Assembly: GCF_003597395.2 (NCBI RefSeq)
Contig: NC_133777.1
Span: 60,239,253-60,303,252 of the forward strand
Reading direction: 5' to 3'
From: Chelonoidis abingdonii
Taxonomy: Eukaryota; Chordata; Testudines; Testudinidae
Length of the DNA: 64,000 bases
The position numbers and the translations under genes were made by a program. The notes under the pieces are model-generated. The model saw only the letters and a list, made by a program, of their open reading frames with translations. It made no database searches and had not been told where the DNA came from. This document shows, one piece after another, positions 45,801-60,800 of the stretch (its first letter is position 1; every line of letters starts with the position of its first letter).

Positions 45801-48800
45801 TTCAATCTGGAACATCTGCCACATCTTTTAGCACAAGCACCTCCACATTTCAGTTATCTCCCAAAACTAAAAATACAAACACGAAAAATCACAACAAATC
45901 TAATACAAATAAATCAAAATTAAAATCATCAACTATACAGAAGAAGCAAAACACATTTACTAGCAGCAGCAGCAGCAGCAGCAAAAAAAAAAAAAAAGTT
46001 GCCAATACAGCATTGCATAATCTAAGGTAAAATCTTTCAGTTAATACTGTTCTAAAGTATATTTTGAACATACTTACAAAAAGTAGTTAAAGATCAGTTC
46101 ATGAAGATAAACCTTATTGGAACACAGGAGATTTGTGACATGGTTGAGTTTGGCAGGAAGAGCAGATTCATAAGAAAGACGCTAGTATCTTGATATTTGC
46201 ATACCAATATCCTGATATTATTTTTATCTTTATTCTTCCCCATGTGATTTGTTGTTTTGTTAGCAACAGACTTCCTGGCAATGGACGAGCAGGACAGATG
46301 ATGTGAAAAGTACTAATTTCCTACAAAATTTAGACTTTTCACTGGGTCACTGTACAAAATCATGTTTTGTCCAAATACTGAGTCTCCAGGTAGAGTCTAT
46401 TAAAGATGACCTGCAAAGGGAAATACAGCTGTGCTTGTGTTCCTTTTAGCTTCTTTATGAGGTTACAAAGAAGTCATTTTGTTTGTAGGATTTTTAAGGT
46501 TTTGTTTGTTTTTCCTGTTTATTTTTAAAATTAGGAATTCAGGTCTTGTCTGTCCTAGATGGTACTCTGGTGACTGGAGATGTAATGAAATTGTTCCAGG
46601 AGAGTCAAGAGTTTGAAAGCTAAGCTACTGAGAAGAGAGAGGATCTTTAGTTTGATTGTATAAAACTTTTTTTAATAGCTATTTAAGTTCAGTGAATAAC
46701 ATTTTGGATACAGAATGCCTTTGTTAAAGATTAACAATCCTGCTTCTTCAATTGAGGTACTAAACCTCACAATAAATATGCTTCAGGACATCCAGCTGGG
46801 CCTCCAACAAAATTAGGGAGGACCAGACTTAACTTTCTTCATTTAATTTTTCTACAAAGTTTGTGGGGTATTTTGGGGGTGGATGGGTTGGGGAGACATC
46901 TCAGAGGAGAGCCCCAATTCTTTTTTAAAGAGAAGCAAAAAACAGGCAAATAACTTACTTAAAAGTCCTTTGCAGATAACCTTTGAGTAAGTTTTAAGAT
47001 CGGAATGACACTGTAATTAGAGGGGAAAAAAATTTCTTGAGTGTTTTTAAGAAGTATGAGCTAATATGAATTTAAACAGTACTTTTTATATAGGCTCTAC
47101 CATGACCAGCTAACGTTTTTTAAAGGTGTTAAACTGTCTACGCTAGGTACTAAATGATGTTTAAAATAATTAGTCAGCCAACACATTGTTAAAATGACCT
47201 TCATTTTACTAGTTAAACCAATGCTGTTGAGGCTGTAAAATAAGATCTTTTAAATATATTAAGTATGTCCCCTTAATGTATTAACACTAACAATATTTGA
47301 TTCATTTGTATTACTATAGGTATCGTTTGGGAGTTCATAAATGCATTGAATGTTACTCAGAAATAAAAGACTTCGCAAGTCACTTTCCAGCATATGTCCA
47401 TTGCAGCTTATGCAGGTACAATACTAGCTGTAGCAAAGCCTACGTGAATCATATGATGAGGTGAGCACTCTTCAAATTTTGATAATTATAGTCATGGACA
47501 TTATAAAATATTTTTCTTTAACCTATATATAATTTATGTTAACTGTTTCTGTGAGCTGTATCTTGTATTTATTTCGTAGGACTGAGGAAAACTAGGGCTT
47601 AGATTTTCAAAGCAATGTTAATGACAGATGTGTGGCTAAATCCACGGCACTGGTACTTGCTATAAAAAAACTCCTCAGACTATAAGCATGACCTTTTGTA
47701 TAGAGTGAGGCATGGTATTGCAGGAAGAGAAAAAATGGTTTCATGGTTGAGGCAGTAAAATGACACCCTGGAGAACTGGGTTCTATCCCTGCCTCTTATC
47801 TCTGCCACAGAATTCTTATGTGAGGCTGGGCAAGTAACTTAAACCAAAGTTTTCAGAGTGATCAGTAATCATTTGTTCCTCGTTTTCTAGCCACTCACCT
47901 CAAGACCCTAGTGTTTGAATTGAAGAAGTGCAGTTCAGTCACAGCTACAACTGAAGTCTATGGGATCTGTGCTTTAAACATACACAGTGCTATATAATGA
48001 GACGTTCTCTGAAAAATCAGGCCGTAGGTGTCTAAAATTGGCCATCCAAAATTAGTGGATACTTTTTTGACCCTATTCTCTCTGTGCCTCTGTTCTGCAT
48101 CTGTAAAATAATACTGCCTTATCTCAACAGGAGTAATGTGAAGATAAATTCATTGATGTTTGTGAAACAGTCAGATACTACAGTGATGATTGTGATAGAA
48201 AAGCCCATGAGAAAATAAATAATTCTGTATTTAGTGCAGTGTTTGAATAGTGGTGCAGTAAATAAGGCATGGGACCCCCCCCTGCCAAAGACCCAGAGCG
48301 GAAGAAGTTCCGGGGGCCCGGGCCCTGTGCGAGGTATTCCGGGGCCCCCAGTGCGAGTGAAGGACCCTGTTCCAGGGGCCCCGAAAAACTCTCGTGGGGA
48401 CCCCCCCCAGGGCCTGGGGCAATTTGGCCCACTTCCCCCCATACCCCTTACCCCTGGGCGGCCCTAATGGAACCTCACATACAATGAGGGTAAATCAAAA
48501 TGTTGAATAGCTGCTCATTAAATGAGCACTGTTCATTCCGTGCACTGAATGAGGCAGGGGTCCTGTGGAAAAAATATGATCATAACTATAATTAAGGACT
48601 ATATAATGCATACGCACAATCAGAATGAGTTAAGCTTGCCTAGGCAACTTTAAGTTCTGTCATATTCTGAGTGCTTGACTTCGCAATCTTAATGTTTTAG
48701 CATTTTGTGTGTATGTATGTAGACATGCCTGTGCCTACATAAACACACAGACATGTTGTGGTGTCACTGCCCATTTGAGTTTTTGGGTGAAGTGATGTAT

Positions 48801-51800
48801 CATGTTACAAACTTGCTAGTTTCTAGTTAGTTAATAGGAGAACCTTCTGTGCTAGCAACCAGCAGCTGTATAGCTATCTTGTGGCTTTAGTTTGTCTAAT
48901 TTATTAAGTCAGATCTCATATATATATACACATTTATTAAGCTGTTGTTTAAACTATTGAGTATAGTCCATAAATGATGCCTTGTTTCCGAACCATAGTG
49001 GAGCCAGAGCAAATTGAAATACTGATACTGAGAACAAATATATAGCTTATTGTAATTACTGTAAAACATCAAAATAATAGTTAAAACTTTAGAAGTCAAG
49101 AATATATTCTCAGGCTGTTTTATCTGTTTTCACAAATGACTTACTACTTGTTTATGTACAAACACAAAAATTCAAACTAGTTATTCAAAGACAATGCTAT
49201 GCTATTGCCATATTATGATAGTAAGTGATTGTATCCTGAAAATTAAACTTCATAGTACTTCAGCTAATCATGACTGAAATGTTTTTTTGTCCAAAAATTA
49301 CATTCCTCAAAAAGTACTTAAAAGTTTACTAAACAGATACCTTGAAAAGGATAAAGACATACTTATTTAATTGGTAGTCTAATCCTGAAAATACGTAACA
49401 GCTAGTGATGTTTTAAAGATGCTGGTGTAGTATTTCAATATTTTGAACAGGGAATGAGATGCATGAAGCTGTAAACTCTGTGTACCAAATTTACTACCTT
49501 AGAACAGTACATGGACAGACAATAAAAGGCCTTTATTTTCATGTCTTGCAACAGGCAACTTGCAGTACCATTTACAGTGTAGTTATGTGGAATACTACAC
49601 TCAAAAAGACTTGCCTTCTATATAGAAAAATAGTTTAAATTATATTTTCTTCTCTGTAGTTTTCATAGTGCTCGTCCAAGTAAAAGATTTTGGATCTATA
49701 AGAAGCATTCAGAAGAACTGAGGTAACTCTTATTTTCAGTTGCAAATTATTCTGTGTTACATTCTTTTTTTAATATGCACTCTTATACCTGTCTAGTCGC
49801 TTAGTTGATATTATATATAAGGCCTGTATTTGAGGTTCAGACTTTGGAACTCTTGATCTTGTGGGTTGCCACAAGTTGGAAATAGCATGGAAGTGAAAAT
49901 GTTTATGCAGGGGAAGTGAAGCTGCTTGTGGGAGAACTAATAATGTTTAATGTAGCTGCAGATACATAAAGCAACTGTCCACATGTCTCTTCCACCCTTA
50001 TTCCCCATCTCTGCCAAATTTTAAAAAGAAGAACTTCCTCTCCCGCACCTGCTATCTATAATGCTTGGAATTCTCAAATAAAAGTGGTAATAATGGGTAA
50101 TACTTCTTTGACTTTCTTTTTGTTACGTTTGTACAGTGCTGAGCACGGTGGGGTCCTGGTATATGGCTAGGGCTCCTACATGCTACCTTAATTAATTACC
50201 CAAATAATAAATACTTAAGTGCACAAAAAGATGATGATGAATTACATAAACATTACATACATGTTCATTGTGTTTTCATTGAATCGTCACATAGTCTCAA
50301 ACTTTATACGCCACAAGTAAAAGAAAATCTTTCATAGCCTTGTACTACTCACTCTTTTTACCCTTTTTTTCCTTTTCTTTTTTTTTTCTTCTCTTTTTAG
50401 GGGTGTTACTGTAGTGTGTCTTAATTGTGATTTCCTAACAGATGTTTCTGGCTTAGATAAGATGGCCACACATTTGAGTGAAAGACATACTCATACTTGT
50501 CAAGTTATTATAGAGAATGGTAAGTACATGTAGTATATTTTATTTTTATATATTGACTATTAATAATATAGTATTTTAGTCTACCACATTATTGGTTGTT
50601 CTTGTACAGTTACATCCCAAAATGAATGCTCATCTTTCATGATAAGTTGGGTGAAGTAATATCTTTTATTGGACCAACTTCTGTTGGTAACAATGACAAG
50701 CATTCAAGCTTACATGTAGCAGTTCTTTAGGTCTTTGAAATGTATTCTGAGTGTCACAGCTAAATAGAAGGTGGAACAGATTGTTTAGCGTAAGTAGTTA
50801 GTCCCTTGAAATATGTGTTGTTCAAGGTGAAGTGGTCCATTAACACCTTTCCAGTAATGGAGGGGAATGGGGGTGTGGTTAGTGGGTTATAGATTGTTAT
50901 AATAAGCCATAAAGCCAGTGCCTTTCTTCGGTCCATGATTTTTAGTGTTTTGCAAAGTTAGTAATTTAAGCTCCAAGGCTCATCTTTTGAAGGTGTTATG
51001 CAAATTTCCTTTGTTACTCCTGAGGGCATTCTGTGCAAAAAAAAAAAAAATTCTGCACACGGTATTTTAAAATTCTGCAAAATTCTGCACATTTTATTTT
51101 TCAAATAAATGTGGAGGCTCCAGCATGGCATTGGGGAGCACAGGCCACTGGCTGCACAGAGGTGGGAGATCATGGTGCAACTCCTCCCGGGACACGGACT
51201 TAGCAGTGAGGCTGCACCCAACCCTGACACAGAGCAAGGATCAGGCCTGCCCCAGAAACACCCCAGGGCCCTTCCCTCTGTGCTAGGTGCACCAGATGTG
51301 GGCATTCACACTCAGCAAAGCAGGATCCAAGTGTGCATCGAGAGGGTTCTGTGTGGGGCAATCTGGGTGTGGGCAGCTCAGTGGGGGATCCAGGTGCAGG
51401 GGGAATCTGGATGCACAGGGGCTTCTTGGGGGCGGTTCTGGATACGACGGTAATGAGATCTGCAGGGGGTCCAAGTGAAGGTGGTTGGGGCTCAGCGTGG
51501 GGATGGAGTGTGGGTGTGGGGGGTCCAGTTGGGGCTCAGTGGAGTGGTCCAGGTGCAGGGGCAGTGGGGCTCATCAGGAGGGGGGCTTCTGAGTGCAGGG
51601 GGGTGAGGCTCGGTGGGAGGGTCTGGGTTTGAGTGGGTCTAGATGCACAGGGGTTGGGCGGATGGGGGAGCAGCTCCCTGTACAGGAATCCCTCCCCCTG
51701 CAGCTGAGGAGTGATGGGTGCAGGAAATGGGGGATGGAGATGGGAGTTAGCAGAGCTTTCTTCAGCCAGGGGCGAAATCTGGGGATGGGTCTGACCAAGC

Positions 51801-54800
51801 CACGGATGCTGTGCAAGGGAAGAGGAAGTCCCGTCCTCCCAAGCCCAGCCGGGACTAGCAGCAGAGCTTGACACACGGTAGGAGCCACTAGCCAGGTCTT
51901 CCCCAGTCCTGCCTTCTGACCTGCAGTGAATTACTTCTCTGCTGGCTGCCCTGGGCCCCCAAAATGTAATACTGGGGAGGGTCACATGCTTCCCCGTCAA
52001 AAAGTCATTTTTCTGTGGGGAAGCAAAGAAATCTGCAGGGGACATAAATTTTGAGCATATGCAGTGGTGCAGAATTCCCCCAGGAGTACTTTATAGCTGA
52101 CCTCAGTTCTTATCCACAAAGAGATCATTTTGTGAAAAGTGTTTACTCACAAGTGGTATAGTGTTTTTGTCTTACCATTTTTCTGAGTGAGTTCACTCGA
52201 GAATGTAGTGATTGTCTGCTTTCACTCACGTAGTTATTGTTGGGCATTTAGTGCACTGGATGAGGTATGCCGCATGTTGTGATAGGCATGTGTAGGACCC
52301 CTGGATCTGAAAAGGTGTGTTGTGGGAAATGTTGATCATCCTAGCAATGGGGATATGTTTACAGATTTTGCATCACGCTGGCAGGATCTGGTGCTGCTTG
52401 GAGTTGGTATGGCCTGGTCTGTGGGGATCTTGCTTCTGATGATGAGCTTGAAGAGGATGGGGGAGTTTGAAGGTCAGATGAGGGAGTTAAGGAAGATTTC
52501 TTCCAGGACATCATCCCCATCGAATATTGGTTGTAATTGTTTGATAATACCCCATAATGGGTTCCAGTGAGGGTGGTAGGTGACAACTAGATGTGTGCAG
52601 CCGGGAGGGGTGGGGGTGGGTATTTCTGTGTTGAAGCAAGTTCTCTTGGGGCATTTGGATGGCCCATTTCATGATGCAATCTACTTCTCTGGTGGTGTAT
52701 CCTTGTTTGAAGAAGCTGTTTTTAAGTGTGTTAAGGTGTATATCCCAGACTTTTTTCTATCGTATTCTGTGGTAATTGAGCGCCTGGCTGTCAATAACTG
52801 ATATCTAGGTGTGTTTGAGGTGGTTACTGGATCTATGAAAGTAGGTGTGGTGATCCAGGTTTGTTTTTTTAATAAATTGTCTGTAGGGTTCCAATGTTGA
52901 AGCTGATCGTCGTATCCAGGAAGTTGACGCTAGTGTGGAAGTGTTTTAGAGAGTGTTTAGTGGATGGATGGGGGTTATTAAAATTGTGGTGGAAATCAGT
53001 GAGGGAGTTTAGGTCATCTGTCCAGAGGATGAAAATATCATTGTTATATTTCAAGGAGATCATTAGTTTTGAGGTACATTTGTCCAGAAATTCTTCTTCA
53101 AGATGGCCCATGAAGAGGTTGTAATATTGGGAAGCTACCCTAGTACCTATGGCTTGGGCAAAGTGTTGTTGAATGTAAAATTGTTATGGGTAAAGTTGAA
53201 ATGGATGATCTTTCATGATGATCAAGGTGTATTTTTTAATATAGACTTAATCCTTTGTTTTTAATTCCAGTTTCCCTAGGTTGCCCAGCTGCTGAACACA
53301 TTTCTGAGTAAGTTTTTATTTTTGTTAACCTCTAAAATGTAGTTCACTTAATTTGTATTAACTAGATATGGTCAAAAGTTGCACAATGAATATGAGCTCC
53401 TTCGTGTATTTGAGATGCTTGGATAAATATTCCTCGCTCTCTGCTTGTCTGCATAGTTTTAGTTCTGGGTTGTATCCTAACTGGAGAGGACCTATTATCC
53501 AGATATGGTTTGGCCTTAGACAAAATCTCTAATGAATACTGCTTTCAAGATTTTTGTCCAGTTTTGCAAAAATTGTTTGTTAGATTATCTGAGAGGTTTT
53601 GGCACTGATCAATCCTGAACTGAAGCCTAAACTAATCTGAATCTGAACACTGCTTAAACCCATTTCTAATATTAACACTGTTTAATGAATCCATAATGTT
53701 CTTTGTTGGCTTACAGTGAATATTGTGGTTTTATCTGAACTAAACAAATGAGGATTTAGTTATATGACATTTAGAATGAACCTGAGGTAATATATATGAT
53801 AAAGCTGTGTGCTTTTGTCACTGATTTTCTTAGATATGCAAAAAAAAAATTACTTTTTTTTAGGGTTGTTGATTAATCGCAGTTAACTCACACAATTAAC
53901 TCAAAAAACTAATCAAAATTAAAAAAATTAATCATGATTAATCTCACTGTTAAACAATAGAATACCAATTGAAATTTATTAAATATTTTTGGATATTTTT
54001 CTACATTTTCAAATATATTGATTTCTATTACAACACAGAATACAAAGTGTTCAGTGCTCACTTTATATTATTTTTTATTACAAATATTTGCACTGTAAAA
54101 ATGATAAAAAAGTATTTTTAATTCACCTCATGCAAGTATTGTAGTGCAATCTCTTTATCATGAAAGTTGAACTTACATGAACTTACATGGTATTCTATTA
54201 TTGTTCTATTATTATTCTGTAGTTGTTTTATTATTGTTTAACAGCGCCCTCACTAAAGCTCCTATAATGCTAATAATAATAACGCCAGCCTTCTGGAAAC
54301 TTGCCAATAGTTGGACACATTGAGTAGTGTAGACATTAATCTGCAGAACCAGTGTGTGTGAGACATGACACTTTTTTGATCAAAGAGGCTGGCTTTGTTT
54401 GAGTGTAATTTGGTATACAAGAGGCTGTCTACATTTGTAAATAAAAAAAAAATCCCCATGCTCTGGTAGGGTATGATGCTCATACCCTGTTTCTGGAGAT
54501 AATCACAATAAATACATTTTTTGTAGGTTTTCAAATACAAAACAAAGCTAAAATTCAGTTATAGCATATATTTCCTCTGTGTGTGTGTACATTTTTGCAA
54601 TTAGAGAAATGTATTTCAGTATCTATAGTATGTTGTAAAGATAATATAGTTAAGATTAAGCTTTGCACTGAAAGCAGGGATTCAGTCTTTCAGTTATGTA
54701 TGAAAATTATAGCACATCCTTCCCCAAATTTCACCACTTCTTGAGTAAAGAAGGTTCTGAGGATTTACAAATAAATCCGTTAATTAGTTTGAGTTAAGTT

Positions 54801-57800
54801 AATTTTAAAATTGGACCTTTATGAAATTTTGCACTCCCGGGCAAAACCTTTTTTGTAATGCCCGATGATTTTAATAACGAATAAAACAGACTCTTCAAAT
54901 TTCCCATATAGTTAAAACTCAATAGAATCTTATGACTAGGCTGCATTTGAAGAATTTTCTTTTTAGAATTAATGGCCATTCTTTGCTGCTTCATAACTGA
55001 AAGTTTCTTTTTTATTCTTCAACCACTGTTACTCTTCAGAGAAGTGCACAAAGAACAGTCATCTCTCAAAATAGCCATCTTCTCCTGTTGTTCTCAGTGG
55101 GACTCGGGCCATAGGCCTGTATCTGCATGCAGTGCTCCTATTTACCTCTTGAGAGCACAGGAAACTGACAGATTCCTAGAGGGGGAGCTGGGCTTCTCTT
55201 CAGTTGGGAACAGTGAGGTAATGGCCATTTTGAAGAGAAAACTTCTTCATGAGTTTTTCAGGAGAATGGCTTAAAGCTGTCAGAACATACTTTTGAATTT
55301 GGCCCTAAAAGATTTAAGATTGATACTACATTTCTTCAAATTATTGGAAACATCACATAGTTTAGTGTTCATGGATGAAATCTTCAATATTATAGAATCA
55401 TCAAACTGGAAGGGACCTCAAGAGTTCATCTAGTCCAGTCCAGTCCCCTCCACTCATGGCAGGACCAAGTATTATCTAGACCGTCCCTGACAGGTGTTTG
55501 TTTAACCTGCTCTTAAAAATCTCCAATGATGGAGATTCTGTAACCTCCCTAAGTAATTTATTCCAGTGTTTAACTACCCTGATAGGAAGTTTTTTCTAAT
55601 ATCCATTCCAAAGCATCTTTGCTGCAATTTAAGCCCATTGCTTCTTGTCCTATCTTCAGAGATTAATGAGAACAATTTATCTCCCTTATCCTTGTGACAG
55701 CCTTTTATGTACTTGAAAACTGTTATCATGTCCCCTCTATCTTCTCTTCTCTTCTCCAGATTAAACAAATCCAGTTTTTTCAATCTTCCCTCATACGTCA
55801 TGTTTTCTAGACCTTTAATAATTTTTGTTGCTCTTCTCTGGATTTTCTCCAGTTTGTTCACATCTTGCCTGAAATGTGATGCACAGAACTGGACACAATA
55901 CTCCAATTGAAACTTAATCAGCATGGAGTAGAGCGGAAGAATTTCTTCTTGTGTCTTGGTTACAACACTCCTGCTAATACATTCTAGAATAATGTTTCTT
56001 TTTTTGCAACAGTTTCTTTTTCTTTACACTGTTAACTGGTATTTACCTTGTGATCCACTATGACCTCCAGATCCCTTTCTGCAGTACTCCTTCCTAGGCA
56101 GTCACTTCCCATTTTGTATGTGTGATTGTTCCTTCCTAAGTGGAGTACTTTGCATTTGTCCTTACTGAATTTCATCCTATTTACTTCAGCGCATTTGTCT
56201 AGTTTGTCCAGATCATTTTGAATTTTAATCCTATCCTCCAAAGTACTTGCAACCCCTCTCAGCTTTGTGTATCTGCAAACTTTATAGGTGTACTCTCTAT
56301 GCCATTATCTAAATCATTGATAAAGATATTGAACAGATCAGACCCAGAACTGATCCCAGTGGGTCCTCACTCGATATGTACTTCCAGGTTGACTGTGAAC
56401 CATTGATAACTTCTCTCTGGAAAGGGTTTTCCACCCAGTTATGCGCCCAGTGTATAGTAGCTCTATCTAGGTTGTATTTCCCTATTCTTTGAGTGATTGC
56501 TCATGTGTATTCCACAATAGGTGTGCATGCTCGCCATGTGCACCAGTACCAGAAGTTTTTCCCCTAGAAGTACCCTTAGCGACTTCTAGAGTGGTGCCTC
56601 CATGGTACAGTATAAGGGGTGCTGCGTGCTCCCCTCACCCTCAGTTCCTTCTTGCCACCAGTGAAGGTGCTTCAGAATTGCTCTACTCAGCTTGTCTGCC
56701 ACTTTCCTCCAGAACTCTTGTTCATTCGGTGTAGTAGTACCTGTAGTTGAAGTAGTTAGATTAGTTTAGTTTAGTTTAGTGAGCCTGTGCTGGGGCATGC
56801 CCTGTGCCCCAGGTGTTAAGTTGTACAACACTTGCAGATGACTGATGCCAGTGAGTGATCCGCACACAGACTGTTTATGCTGTCTGGGTGAAACCCATCT
56901 CAGCAATCACTGCAAGATTTGCAGGTCTTTCAAGCCTCGGACCAAGAGAGAAAAGACATTTGGCTCTGGGCTATCCTGATGGAGTTAGCGTTGACACCAA
57001 CTCCGGCACGCCACTCCAAGTTGGCACTGGGTACTGCAGTGTCAGTGCGTGGTGACCCATCGGTGCCATCTACCAGTTGGCACCGCTCCCTGTCCCCAGG
57101 GCACGCCAAGAAGGCTCAGAGGAGGCCTTCTCCGCTGCAGCACTGGAGCAAAACCAGGGGAGAGGCTAGGCCCATGTTGGGCAGTCCTCGGTCCCCACTG
57201 GCCTCGAGGCCTCCAACTCAGGTCAAGCAGCGTAGCCCAGCCCATTTGGAGCAGGCTTCCCCAGATGTCCGGATGCCCTCCACGCCAGAGGCCCTGCAAG
57301 CGGCTCAGGACGTTATGTCCATGCCGTTACCAGGGCACCTCCAATGCTGGCTCCACGGTCCAGAGGCAAGCCACTGCTGGTATCTCCACAGTCACCTCCA
57401 GCTCGGTACAGTTTACAGTTGAGGGAACGTTCCTAACGCCATTGCCACCCCGTCACCGCCCCATGCGTAGTCCACACCGGTCACTGTCGACCCCCACCAG
57501 GTTGTCTGTCTGGGTTCTGACTGACAGAGGCTCCAGGCACCGCTCCGCCTCAAGGAGCAGGCCTTGTCGAGACCAAGACAGATGACACTGAAGGTCATCT
57601 TCGTATCAGAGGGGCTACCATAGCCGCCCGTGACATGAACATTGATGCTGTTTCCCTTCGTAGTCTCACTCCAGGACCCCACCACAGCACCGCACCTGCA
57701 GTGGTTTTTTACCCATGAAAGCTTATGCCCAAATAAATCCGTTAGTCTTTAAGGAGTTTGATCTAGTAGGGAGTAAAGATACTGTAAACAAGTATTGAAA

Positions 57801-60800
57801 TTAGTGGCAGAACCCCCACTGACTCCACTCAGAAGAGAATCAACAACTATATCTTTGTGGTATTTAAATTGGTCTGGCCTTTTGACCACATTTTTCTAAG
57901 TGTTGTCTGTGCTTTAGATAAATCATTATTAAAAACACATTTATTATATTCTGCGTAGAAATCATTAAAGCAATGAAGCTGAGCCAAGTAGTAGAGAGAT
58001 GCCACTTCATTTTTTATTGGTGTTCCTACTCATGATTAAATACTTCAGAGTATTCTAAATCCCTGACTGAAAAGAGTGGTTTTAGTGCATCATTTATTGT
58101 ACACAATCTTAACTCTTAATTTACTGTTTTTCTCATTGTTAATTAGTTTTACATTAATATAATGTTAAGTGCTACAAAAAACAGTATGATCTTTGGTCCC
58201 CTTGAATATATACATGCCACATTCTATATCATAAATCAGGATGTAATAAATAATCATAAATGGATTTGCATAATACTAGCAAAGTCATTATTAATACCTA
58301 TCAGGGTGGTGTTGTTAATAAATGTAAGTTTTATCATGTGTCCATAGAGAATGTTTACAGATTATTGAAATGGTGTTTATTAACACTGTTTTTTCTTGTA
58401 TTAGTCAATAGTAGAACAGCAATTAGGCTAAATGACATCAGTCATAGTGCTGGTGTTATCTGTTTTTCATAAAATTTAAATTACTGTTTCTTATGCAAGG
58501 TATATTGCACATTGTAGAAGCAGTCATTAAGCCTCACTAAGGTCATGAATAATTTAATTCATGATTAATAACATTACTACTCGGGTCTGATAGAAACAGC
58601 ACCATACGTCAGCTGATTAAAATTGACTTTAATGCAGCATCAACAAAGAAGATATGGCCACAAGCAATTTCTAAAACAAAAAGCCTTTGAAAGGTTAGAT
58701 TTTATATTAAAACTGATGACTTAACAAGGTTTTATAGGACATGTGTACTTCTTGCTCTCTCTGCAGTAGCATTTTCTCATATAAACACAGAAAATCAATC
58801 AGGGTGATGTTGTGATAAGCTGTTTAATTAATGTGGGTTTAGAAGTCAATAAATTTAAATAATTTGTAGCCATCTATTGTATGGATTGTGTTTTTGGGGA
58901 AACCGTATCCTCTAAGTGATAGTTGAAGGTCAGTTTCAACATTTTACAGCATTTCAAAAAAAACTTTATTCTGAGCTATTGGATGCAATAAATTATACAA
59001 TTTAAGAAAGACGTATGCAACAATTTTGCTGTAGGAATGTTTCTCTTTAATGTCGTTCTGTAGCTGTATGAGAGAAACATGTTTTCACTTTGTAAAATAT
59101 AGTTACTTTTGGATATAAATCTTAGGAATTTATTTGGTTAAAACGATGATTTGGTCATAGTTTGAGAGGTTGATTGTGGGAAAGATGCATCATCTATCAT
59201 CAAATAGACTTACAGCAACTATTAGCAGAACAGTGTTTCTTGAAGTTTTGTGAGATTATTACTTTCCTTTTTTCCATCAATGAAATAAATGGGAAAGGGT
59301 CACATGAAACAAGTTTGTGTACAACTTACTACATGTATACAATAAATGTTTTGGGATGTTAAAATATGAAATAGATTTTAAGCCAACTCAGATCCATTTT
59401 AACAATAAAAATAGATTTCAAGTTGCTGTGGTATTTTTCTTACTGTCAGTATATTTGTCCTATTTTCACCTCTATTTTTAATATTAATAGTACAGTATGA
59501 AAACTCAATCTTAATTCATTATTCACTAGGTTAAAGGCAACTTCTCTCTCTCTGGTGGAGATTTCAAAGTCTGAGGTAATATTTTATTATAGTCTAAAGA
59601 TGTCTGCATACAAAATATTTTTGAATGTCTATAATGGTTAACCAACTGGGAAGATACTACTTAAATACATATGTACGCACTTCTGTATAATTAGGTTAGT
59701 ATGTCCAGGAGACACATTTGTTTTGAAGAATCAAGCCTTGTCCTGCATTGTCATCTGATTTCAAATGACATAACTAAAATGTCCCTCCACTCAATGTCCT
59801 TTAAATTTGCTATATCTAGAAACTTCCAGTTGGCATTCAAATACTGATTGGAGTGAAATGCCAATGTAATGAAGCCATTGTTAGTTGCCTTATGTATACT
59901 GCATAGACTTACTAGACATGAGAAATTGACTTTTTAAAAAAAAATTGCACTCTTTTTGGCATAGTTAAAACTAAAAATGTGTTAAAAAATCTTCAGTCAT
60001 TCTTTGCTACTCTAGACTGCTTTTCCCAGATCTGCTCACAGCTCTGCGCTGGTCTGTGTGAAAGGGGGTAGTTGGAGTCCATCACATATACATTCTCATA
60101 CCATCCACTCTCACTTTCTTAACACCCTGAAAAACATTCTCCTGTGGGTTGGGATTTGCAGAGTAGTGGGCATACTTGGTAGAATAATGGACATTATTCT
60201 CCCGTTTGCCCTGTTGAGATTCTTTAGAAAAGAGAATCTTCAGTTACAGAAACCCCACTCTTCCAGTGGGTGGAGGGAAGGGCCTAGGACTTGGCGCAGA
60301 CTCTGTTTGTAATTAGTACTTGTTTCCTATAGAACCGTAGTGGATGTACTGGGTTTGGGGCCTCTCTTAAGGTTCTCCAGCGTTTTCTTTGTATGTTTTC
60401 ATTAAATATTGTTGATACAGAATATTAAGAATGTATTTTACATGTGTATAATGGGGCCTCATGTATTCCAGGATTCAGCAGTGTGGAATTTGCTGTGGAA
60501 ATTCACCCAGTTGCCCTTCAGAATTGTGCTCTAGAACCTCTGTTTTCATTTAAAAACAAAAATTAAATTTCTAGCCCTTATGATTTTTTTCATAGATTCC
60601 AAAGCCAGAATGGACCATTGTGATCGTCTAGTCGGACCTCATGTATAGTACAGGCCATAGAACTTCCCCAAATTAATTCCTAGAGCATATATTTTAGAAA
60701 AACATTTAATCTAGATTTTAAAAGGTGCCAGTGATGTAGAATCCACCATGACCCTTGGTAAATTGTTCCAGTGGTTACCTTCACTGTTAAAAATTTAGAC

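Noticed and set aside
45983..45997. Possible frameshift and early stop in ZNF280D exon K from the A run
   Set aside because: The run is 15 bases, a multiple of three. The opposite-strand translation, with four Phe and eight Leu codons, agrees with this count and the frame stays open.
48119..48487. Open frames in both directions, 60-107 codons
   Set aside because: Gly/Pro-rich text of a GC-rich repeat; no domain or codon bias.
51109..52045. Several overlapping open frames on both strands
   Set aside because: They lie in the GC-rich middle of a non-autonomous DNA transposon, are Gly/Pro/Arg-rich in every frame and show no domain.
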